Program-made: the position numbers and the translations under genes
Source of the DNA: Paracentrotus lividus
Taxonomy: Eukaryota > Echinodermata > Echinoidea > Camarodonta > Echinidae
Reading direction: 5' to 3'
Assembly: GCA_940671915.1 (NCBI GenBank)
Contig: CALNVZ010000649.1
Span: 6,728,246-6,792,245 of the forward strand
DNA length: 64,000 nt
In this document: piece after piece, positions 55,061-64,000 of the stretch
Layout: each line of letters starts with the position of its first letter
How positions within the stretch are numbered: position 1 is the first letter of the stretch
The notes under the pieces: generated by a model
Database searches by the model: none
What the model was told of the DNA's origin: nothing
Seen by the model: the letters and a program-made list of their open reading frames with translations, nothing else

Positions 55061-55568
55061 AGGCGGGCTCACACTATGCGACTTGCTGCGGTGCGATTTT
55101 TTAAATAAATGTTAGTTTGCATTATTAATGCGACATTTGAAACATGAAAAGTTCTCTTATGAGATGTAAAAATTGTAAAGGAACAATTTAATCAAAATTT
55201 TGTTCCAATGCGAGTCTTTAATTAGGAGTAAAGGTCAATTTTCCTTAAAATCGCAAGACCGCAGTGACGTCACTGCGATTTGGAAACAATTAGATTTTAT
55301 ACATAGAAGGGGGTTTGCAATCACCTTGAAATTCAATTTTGATATTTTTAGGAATACCTACAACTTTGTACATTATAAATTTCCTTGTTGAAATGATTGT
55401 ATCAAATAATATTAAAGTTTTCCTGAAAAATCGCACCGCAGCCAGTCGCNNNNNNNNNNNNNNNNNNNNNNNNNNNNNNNNNNNNNNNNNNNNNNNNNNN
55501 NNNNNNNNNNNNNNNNNNNNNNNNNNNNNNNNNNNNNNNNNNNNATAGAATACACTGTGAGCCCGCCT
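55061..55568. mobile_element. TIR element, AGGCGGGCTCACACT ends, with gap
   Basis: Ends AGGCGGGCTCACACT and its complement AGTGTGAGCCCGCCT-like (right end reads CACTGTGAGCCCGCCT). Flanks TAA and TTA. Interior repeats GCGATTTT/AAAATCGC words. A gap occupies 55450-55544. Likely PIF/Harbinger-like. Confidence 0.75.
55450..55544. other. Assembly gap (95 N)
   Basis: A run of 95 N, an estimated-size gap inside the 55061-55568 element. Confidence 1.
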
Positions 55569-55571
55569 TTA

Positions 55572-56689
55572 ATGATGCGCGTTACAAAGAGTAGTAATTA
55601 CAATGGATACGCCAACAGAAGCATTATTTGCGTTCCACAAATGGTTCAACTCAGAATGCTGAGAGAAAACGAACGAAAAGAAAAAAAAATCCCAGACAAA
55701 TGCCCCGGTTTTAGGGTAATCAGTTTTTGTCGGTATTCTTTGGTAACGGGTTATATCTGGAGAAGCAGAACTATTATCGACTTCGTTGATTGACACATCT
55801 TGCAAATTATACCGAGGCATGATGTTTCCGAGGGCGAATGAATTCCCTGATATTTTTAATATTGAATGAGGACAGTGGAACATTTTGGATTCAAACATAC
55901 ATGAACTGTACTGTAGCAGTATGATACCAGATCCAGCAAGGATAATGTCTAGTAAGTAGACTACACTGTGGTTTTCAAACTGTCCTATCGTTGAGATAGG
56001 TAGTTAGAAAAGGATTAATAATATAATAAGTATTGACTGTTTTTTTCGGGCAATTATGTCACTATGAGGTTGCCTCCTTAACTAGCACCATATGTCCTCG
56101 ATCTTCGACTCGGGGTCAAATATTATTGCTAGTTCAGGCACTATAATGCCATATTGCCCTCAAGGTCAGTCAACATCTATTTAACATAATATTAATCAAT
56201 TCCGATATGATATAGCAGAATAACAAGACCATAATTTTGCTGAAAGTCAAGAGGGTGACAAACAAAGAAAGGGCCAACTGGGGTAGACGAATAAAGATAG
56301 AGAGAAGTCAAAGAGAGAGAGAGATGACAGAGAGCAGATAGAGATAGAAGATTATCGTTCCCTGTACGGACAACTATCCCCTATTAGCAGACAATTTGTC
56401 AACCACATGTGTCACCCTTAGTATAATGAATACTCCGAAACGTGAATGGTATCAGTTTTCCTGCGACAAATCAATATATAAGAGTATGTCATTAAATAAC
56501 TATGGACACCATTGAACAGTAGAACAATGTAATCCAAGTCGCTTCTACATTCGATCCCCAGAACTTTAAGAGACAGATTTAGAATGAAACACCATTCCCG
56601 GAACAATCTAGGACAATACCCCACCTAGATTAATAGGTTAGATATGAAGGTAAATCTTCCTGCGAATAAGTGGATTTGCGCCGGGGCAC
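55572..56689. other. Gene-free AT-rich stretch
   Basis: GA-rich patch at 56300-56350. No gene or repeat family recognised. Confidence 0.45.
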
Positions 56690-57610
56690 CAAAAGAACAC
56701 ACCAGAATAATCTCAATATCCAGTAACCAGTTTGTCAATCCACCAGGTCCCTGAATGGCCAAAAACTGGTCAATGTACCCGCTACTTCAAATCCATGTCC
56801 GACATGAGCCTCCGAGATGGGATGTGACCAGTTGATTTTTACCTGGGTATCTCAGTACAGATTCAACTGGTTCCGGGACTATCACTTTACCAGCTGCGAA
56901 CTTTGTTACTGGGTTGCGCAGTAATGAACGCATATCAGATCTGTCCATGTGAGGTATAATATTGACCAGTTTTAATTGTATAACTAGGTCAGACCAGAAA
57001 TGCCCGATTTGACCACCCTGAAGAAATTTTAGTTACCCTGCGTTCAACAGGACCGAGTTGGATTCTCCATACCGTGAATGTCTATCTGCGGCTCGATACC
57101 ATCCGATGGTGAAATAATCTGTAACACAGAGTTGAATACCTGTATACTAGTGTACCAGACCAGTTGGAGTCTTGAGCCAAGTCTTGAAACTCTGTACCTG
57201 GTCCAGACACAATGACTTGAGTATTGACCTAGAGTTGGAGAGTATGTTATACAATGGTCAGACCCCAGTAAACTAGTCAACTGGTATCCAGTAGAAGCGT
57301 AGCTCAAATCATCTCTGTTAGCGCTAGTACAACTATATCCACACGAACAATTGTGACCTGAGTAAGTCATGTCAACTTGTCTGACCCAGATAATTCCCAT
57401 TTCAACCTGGGTCTGGTCGATCCAGAACCAAATGGGCATGCAACTGTAGAATACCTAGTAACTAAACAACCTTCAATACTGGAACTGCGTAATAGTTAAC
57501 AATTCGAACTGGGACCAGTACACAATTTCAACGGTAACCAGTAACATCAACCTGCGACCGACGTAACGACATTCAACTGGTCATCCGAGCTCAACAGTAT
57601 TGAACTGGAC
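56690..57610. repeat. ACTGG/CCAGT-filled stretch
   Basis: ACTGG, CCAGT and ACCAG recur on both strands throughout about 920 bp and are sparse on either side. No clear terminal inverted repeats. A 131-codon minus-strand frame (57439-57044) is explained by the motif density and matches no family I recognise. Confidence 0.55.
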
Positions 57611-60109
57611 TAACTTAATCCACAAGTATAAACAAACACCTATAGAATAGCGATGACATATATTATTGCACTTGAAATAACCAGGCACCGCTCTAATGAA
57701 AACAACCTACTTACCACAGCTTAGTTAGTCCATGGACTACAGCGACCATCACAACAATATCACGCACAATAATCTAACTTTTCAACCAATGTAATATACC
57801 TAATGTTATAAATGATTGATATGTTGAATGTTCAAAATATGTATAAGATCAAGAGTATCCTACATATCTTTTATTTATATTTTATGACAACAACTAGGAA
57901 TGACAATTTAGGAATTTCCGGAGCGCAATGTGTAGGTATCAAATAAAATGGAAATAGGACGAGTTAATATAGATTCCTTTAGTTCTGATTATTAATTTCT
58001 ATATGCCCCTACAAGTGGATTCAGTATATGTTCGTTGTGCACACTTATGTGATATAGCCTTGAATCAAGTTCAAATGTTCTTATCTGATAAGATGCCAAT
58101 CTGCATCTAACTTATACCTTACTGGATCTTCACCTGGAACGCAACAAACCACAACTACTGATTTAAACTACTACAAATGACAATATGTCCAGAAATTACA
58201 AAGGATACTGAAACTTAATAGTGAATGCAAGCGAGTCAACTTCCTATGAGTCAACAAATATGGCAAACGAGCGTCCTGTCAACACTGATCCTTGAAATAG
58301 AAATAACGTAACTACACTTAATTACTTATCAACACAGCTACAGTATTATCCCAGAACTCTGTACACTAGGTAACAAAATAGTAGCAGTTACAAGCCAAAT
58401 ATGCCAATACTGGATAGAGTTCACAAATAGAGTAAGTCTAATTGTCAATTTACTCAGAAGGATGAGATTGGGTCATCTCAGAACTAATATTATCAGTTAT
58501 ATCACTCTGGTTGATTATAGAATAATTTTGTAACAATTCTTGACTCCTAATATATAGTGATTCATCTATAACAAGTGTGTTCACAACAAAGCAAGTTATC
58601 GACACCTATAAAGTCTTGCGTATACATACAATATATAATAATCATGCACCGACCATGCCACTGCTATAAACCCATTAACATTAATTAACCACTTAGAATA
58701 GGACTGCAGTCCTGCATGATGCTCAGCTCGCACCAGTGACGGGGTATGACAAGCATGGCGCAAGTGTGTCAAAGCCAGATCAAAGCTCAAGGACCATGCC
58801 CATGTTACCACCTAATATTACGTCGGTGAACAAAACGCAGAGTGTAACAAATGGCCAGCACGTAATTACTACTCGCTGTGTCCGCTATCCAACAGTAGTA
58901 AATTTGAACAATTAGCTACAAAGGATGTCCAACCGCACTCTATCATCAGAGTGTACATCACATGACTAAAAACATGCTTTCGCCAAATTACAATGAAAAG
59001 ACTTCACAACCTTAAAATTTAAACAGACCTGTGCAAAAAAATTATGCAATTAAAGCATGTTTTCATGAAATCTGGAGTCCTTGGTTTGTCATGAGCCTTG
59101 ATAGATTATATCAGGATCAAGTCCTTCAATTTGTGGTAATACCATATTCATTGTAATAGGCTTTCTTATAAGAACCGAAAGCACGTCCATGTTATGGCCA
59201 ATATAGTATACAAAAAGCTGGAATTTTACAAATATAAAGATCAGAAACATTCTACACATGTACGAACAGAATAAATGCATCAAAAAACATACTCAATAAC
59301 AAGTACGTGTACTGTACAATAAAAATTAAAAGAAATGGAAGGCAACCAGGACCACCAGGGAGTGTGTTCTCCTGTACATTACCATGTACTTGAAGGAAAG
59401 AAGTTTGACGATCTGGGTTTCACTAAGTTGAATATTCATAGTTTTTTGTAAAGAATTTCAATATGAGCAACAGCAAAGGATTCAAAGCGGACACTACCAG
59501 TAATATATGAGGATTTGGCTTCAAAGTTAATTATCATTGCCACCAAAACAGCGATTCCCCAAAGTGAATGTAGGAGTCAAGCACAATAGCGTGAAGCCAG
59601 TTTCTCTGTCTTTGAATGAATGAAGCAGCTTGATCAAGCGGAATATAATTGTCTCCTTGTTGCAAGCCATATCAGGTATAAACAAGGTAAAGGCTGTAAT
59701 ATATCATTATTTCCAAAAGTATTTATGTCATGTTCAATTCAATATTAAGATATTGATTTCCACACTTGATTTTGATGTGTGCAGATTATGTAAATTGGCT
59801 AAAATTACTCATCCTAGCCACTGTAGATTATGGTTAAATGGTGAGAAAATCCAAAATGTGGCCAATACTTGAAGATATCAAATACTTGCATGGTAATTCT
59901 GCTCAGAATCTGCAAACATCGTTGAACATTCAAACATGAGCTTGAAGGTTTTTTCTCTGCCAAATTTAACTTCAGATATTCCCTTCTAGTTTCAAACCAA
60001 TAGTAGGCCACCTAAACAAAGAGGGAAGATGTAAATAAAACAAAATGATATTTACATGCAGTCAATGGGTGTTATAAAAAAAAACCGCCAAAAACAAAAC
60101 AAAAACAAA
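57611..60109. other. Gene-free AT-rich stretch
   Basis: No open frame with recognisable domains, no TIR element and no RNA gene. Possible intronic sequence. Confidence 0.4.
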
Positions 60110-60446
60110 AAAAATTTGTGTGATCCTACAAATGTATCATTAGACCTACATGTACATTCCAATTAACAGTTTTTCTGCACAACTCAAAGATTACATGTCT
60201 TCCGTATCCAGATTCTTTTTTCTATAATGGAAAGGGATAAATGATGCATTTTGAGGCACACTTAGCTGATTCGCTTTATTTTCTAAAACCCCCATTATTG
60301 AAGGAGAAATGTATAAAGAGATTTATCACCTTTTTTCAACGAAAACCATATAAAACTCACAGCTTGCTGACATTAAACATGCAAATAAACCAGTACATGT
60401 ACAGGTGTGAAGCTTACCCATAATCAATTTTTACTGCCAGTGCGCT

Positions 60447-60592
60447 TGGATCCAGGACTTCAGGATAGGCGGGAGGGGGGGAGGGAGGTTAGGGGGCGGC
60501 ATCTTTCGGATTTTAACATGTACGGTCAATGAAAGGCTTTTCAAATTATAGTGGGGGCGCGTCCCCTGCGATCCCCGCCTGGATCCGCCCCA
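60447..60592. repeat. GGATCC-family short repeat
   Basis: Ends GGATCCAGGACTTCAGG and CCTGGATCCGCC; core TTTCGGATTTTAACATGTAC and GGGGGCGCGTCCCCTGCG. Inserted in unit 1 of the triplication only. Confidence 0.8.
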
Positions 60593-60667
60593 CTGCCTGT
60601 TAAATTTGTATCCATGAACAGATACACAATCATTCAAGCTATTTCTCAACTCATGTAATTTCCTTAC

Positions 60668-60797
60668 CTCTTGTGCTCAGGAACTTCACATGTTGTTATA
60701 GTACAGCTTGCAGGCTTCGGTGAATTTAATCTGAAGCCGCTTCTCAATTTTGGATGCACGAGGTACGAGGCGAGTCCAATTTCTGCTGTATAAATCG
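60668..60797 (-). other. Exon-like stretch in unit 1 of the triplication
   Basis: On the minus strand a TAG acceptor and GAG|GTAAGG donor bracket 130 bp open in one frame (IYTAEIGLASYLVHPKLRSG, then PASCTITTCEVPEHKR). Unit 2 (about 61227) keeps the donor but lost the frame; unit 3 (about 61857) keeps an IYTELTGSILHPK-like start but not clear splice sites. Family unknown. Confidence 0.3.
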
Positions 60798-61990
60798 CTA
60801 CAAAATAGATGAATTAATAAAATGATATAATTGATAAGACAAAATATGTGTGATTCCTACCAAATGGTATTATTAGCCGCTACATCAAAATTAACAGTTT
60901 TCTGTAACACCTCAAAGAGTAAAATATCTTCTGATCAGATTCTATTTTTTATATGGAAAAAGTAAGATGCATGATTCCTTAGCCACACATACTGTTCTCT
61001 TTATTTTCTAAAACCCCATATTGAAAGAAAAAATATTTATAATTTATTTAAAAGAAAACCATATAAAAAACTCACAGCGTAGCGCTGACGTAAACAGGCC
61101 AAAACAAGTACAGAGCTACAAGACATGGAGGGTGATTGTGGCCATATTCATAAACTATACCTGTTAGTGTACCATGAATACACAGGTACACAATCAAGAG
61201 CCAACACAAAATGATAATTTCCTTACCTCATGTCTCAAGAGAAACACGTGTTGTTTCAGTACAGCTGCAATGGCTTATGATGAATGAATTGTGAGCAACA
61301 ATTCGTCGATATTGATGCAGGAGGAGAGTCCAGGTCAGAGTTCATGTGAGATAATATAAGTTACAAAATATGAAATAATTAATATAAAGATGGGAATGCA
61401 ATTTCATCATTAAACAAAAATAGAACTGTAATTCCTAACAAATTTAATTAATAAGCACCTACATCAATTAACAGTTTTGCACAACCTCAACGCAAGACAG
61501 ACGAGAGTAATCTTCTCCGTATTTCAGGATACTTAATTCCTTTATAGGAAAAAGATTAAAATGTGATGAATTCTCTATAAGCAACACAGAGCATAACTGT
61601 TTTTCTCTATTTCGTGAAAACTATCTATAAAAATAATAAAAAAATTATGATATCCAAATTTTTTTGATTATTTTAAAAGAAAACCATATTTAAAATATCT
61701 CACATAATCGAGCTGACGAAACATGCAAAACAAATATCAAGTCTAAGAGGAGTGAGTGGATGTTAACCATATTCAATATACGCTGTACTATTGAAACCCA
61801 TGATAAACAAGGCTACACAATCAGGCCTGACATTGATAATTATCTCCTACTAATACCTCTGTGTCTCAGGAAACACGTGTGTTTTAGGACAGCTGCAGGC
61901 CTTCGATGAAATGAAATGTTGAGCCATTCTCGTTTTGGATGCAGGATAGAGCCAGTCAATTCTGTATAAATTGTACAAATATATATTAAT

Positions 61991-62860
61991 CAAAAATCTC
62001 TGAGCCTACTGAACATTTCTTTTCGTTAAATATAAGTAAATCTATCTCTGATTTTTCTGATTATCATGTTGAGCTTGGCCTCTTCTTAGCTCAACTCTGT
62101 CAACTGAGAGAGGAGAAACAGAGAAATGTTCTACAAAAAAATCAATTCACTTCAGTAAGAAAAAACTGATTAATTTTCACAAATTGCAATATATTTTAGA
62201 CCCCATTATTTGAACTTTTCAAAGTAACACTTTGTAAAATCATAATATATTCAGAGACACACACTAATTAATTCATGCACAAACTACAGCAAAACCATAT
62301 TAATAAGTCATATATTGGCCAACGGCGGCAACGGCATCGATCATCGATGCTGCAACATGCTGCAACATGTTAGAAACACCCACATAAAAAACTATATGTG
62401 GGCACATGCAATACACATGTGAGATTCAGCGATAGATGGATCATTTGTTTTTACTTAACATGGGATACTAAGTTACTATTCAATTTATGATTTCTTACCT
62501 TGATAACTTATCCAAGATCTACATTCCATCAATCAACAGGATATTTGCAGGGAAATTAGCTGTAAACTGGTAACATCTAACATCAACCGCTTGTGAGACA
62601 GAGAAAAATGCGCCAAACTGAGCTGAGTGCTAATGATGATGTAATGCTGGTATTTCAAAAATACTCTCTGCTGATTGGCTGAAACATTATGATGGGATAG
62701 GGCCTATATTTAGTCTATGCCCTGTTGCCTTTATCTAATTTAAACAAGTGGCATACATTCAACACCCCTCCCCAACCAAAAAAAAAGAAAAAAAGAAGAA
62801 GATTAATAAACAAATAAAAAAAAAAAATTATAAAAAAAAAAATTAAAAACTAGATTTTAA
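61991..62860. other. Gene-free AT-rich stretch
   Basis: Imperfect inverted words around 62080-62130 and A runs at 62781-62850. No gene is seen. Confidence 0.45.
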
Positions 62861-64000
62861 TTCGTCATGGGGACGAATTAGGTGGTCTGTCTGTATGATC
62901 TTTGTTGTGATGTGCATGATCAAAGTATCATGATGGTAATCAATAGCATAATCATGATCATTGCCATGATCCTTTTGCTAAAAAAAGGAGCATAGAAAAT
63001 GGAGATGATAATCCGGAATGATAAGGGTATAGACTGATAAAGAACATGAATTGTCGCCCTCTAACGGTTAACAGGCAAGCTTGCTACAAGCGAAAACGAC
63101 AAAGCGGCAAAAAAACTCTAGCACGGCATGTTGAATAAGTTTTGATTCCGAAGTTTGATTTGAAAAAACGTATGATATATGCCAGAGAATTTCCTTGCCT
63201 ACAACCTATTAAAATTTCAGAGAAAATGAAGCAGAAATGACGGAGGTAATGGTCATTTGACATGGGCTTGCAGTTTTAAGTTTCAACCAAAAGTCGTCCG
63301 TAGTAGAGATTGCACGCAAAATGAGCAAAAATGACATGCCTTTATATATTGCAATTTTTTACAAAGATGCATTTGTCTAAATGAAAAATAAAGGTCACGT
63401 GGCAGAAATAGTATATCCTCAGCTACAACATATTGAAATTTGGGCAAAAATTGACCAATATATACAGAGTTGGAATCAAATTTGCATAAATTTTATGACG
63501 TAATTAAAAGAAAAATGAAATTTTGAGTTCTGACGCCATTTTGATGACGTCATAATGTTTTTTACTGGTCACGTAACACATAAATTTTATCTCTACTTTA
63601 TACTGTACATGCTCATTGAAAGAAAATTGGGGGTTAACGGACTATTTTTTGAGCTAGAGCGAATTTTCAATAGGCATGTTTTTGCCCATATTTGGCCTAT
63701 AGTGAGAGTGCGCGCGTGCGCGTGCTGCAAACTTTGATGGACGCTCATTCCTTCATTTATAGTCGTAGAAAGCTGATCAAGGTATCAAATTACTCAGAAT
63801 TATATTATCAATGCATATACATAAAAGAAACGGCGATTTTATGTTGCCTAAGGGCGTTACGCGCGAAAACGCTCGCGCATGCGTGTGCGCGCGCAAATTA
63901 TTGAAATGCTGAAAATGACCTGAAACGTATGCAAACTTGATACTAGGTGATTTGGGGCATTTTTTAATTTTGACGTACGCGTACGCGTACGGCCGCACGT
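62861..64000. other. Probable dispersed repeat running off the right edge
   Basis: Starts at ATTCGTCATGGGGACGAATT and ends with alternating ACGCGTACGCGT and GCGCGTGCGCG tracts at 63706-63726 and 63963-64000. No long reading frame. Style suggests a dispersed repeat, but no second copy is present here to prove it. Confidence 0.4.

Larger units (their letters stand above)
60110..61990 (-). repeat. Diverged tandem triplication of a 600-700 bp unit
   Basis: Three units share AATTAACAGTTTT, AAAAGAAAACCATAT, CTCACA..GCTGAC and an exon-like stretch: about 60110-60835, 60845-61390 and 61430-61980. Unit 1 also holds a GGATCC-family repeat (60447-60592). Divergence is substantial, with many small indels, so it is old. 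Confidence 0.7.

Noticed and set aside
57044-57439. 131-codon minus-strand frame
   Set aside because: Composition follows the ACTGG motif density; no domain is recognised and no splice or promoter context is seen.
1-64000. LTR retroelements, Polintons or other virus-derived elements
   Set aside because: No capsid, protease, integrase, envelope or polymerase motif and no long terminal direct repeats were recognised; the direct repeats at 46850 and 47469 lack any such interior.

Overview
This window looks like an AT-rich, repeat-dense nuclear segment from a deuterostome marine invertebrate, most likely an echinoderm such as a sea urchin. That is inferred from repeat style, intron-style splice signals and a lineage-type expansion of KCTD-like genes; no diagnostic marker gene is present. 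I see no prokaryotic operons, CRISPR array, confident tRNA or rRNA gene, or recognisable virus-derived element.

The clear genes are four plus-strand paralogues of a KCTD-like protein of about 304-315 residues: 6287-7219, 19261-20175, 24758-29149 (split by an insertion) and 51452-52399. Each starts with a canonical BTB/T1 domain, continues into what looks like a second, diverged T1-like repeat, and ends in a conserved C-terminal block. The first and third lie in two copies (A, about 790-17241; B, about 20600-34614) of one segment of roughly 9.4 kb. Each copy has gathered its own later insertions, so each gives pre-insertion sites for the other: at least eight insertions are private to A and two to B. 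One B insertion, a 3,456-bp TIR element, lies inside the third gene.

Almost everything else is transposon-derived. There are TA-flanked Tc1/mariner-like TIR elements, TWA-flanked PIF/Harbinger-like elements with termini of the form TGC..GGTCACA, palindromic MITEs, truncated LINE 3' ends and several short interspersed families. The elements are nested up to four levels deep (11492-17824; 25464-28919).

The most unusual pattern is a set of non-coding elements whose bodies or arms are filled with one short motif and its reverse complement, a different motif in each: CGTAC at 12497-14772, CGATC at 25464-28919, CGTTC at 34615-35008, TCCGA at 39380-40119, ACTGG at about 56690-57610, CTCGAGAAC at about 35920-36160 and GCGATTTT at 55061-55568. 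Both assembly gaps fall inside elements of this kind.

From 1 to about 700 there is a 157-bp tandem repeat carrying nuclear-receptor DR1-like motifs. From 35.4 to 37.0 kb there are possible exons of an unidentified gene. From 60.1 to 62.0 kb a diverged tandem triplication carries an exon-like stretch on the minus strand. The remaining intervals are AT-rich, with simple repeats and no supported gene.
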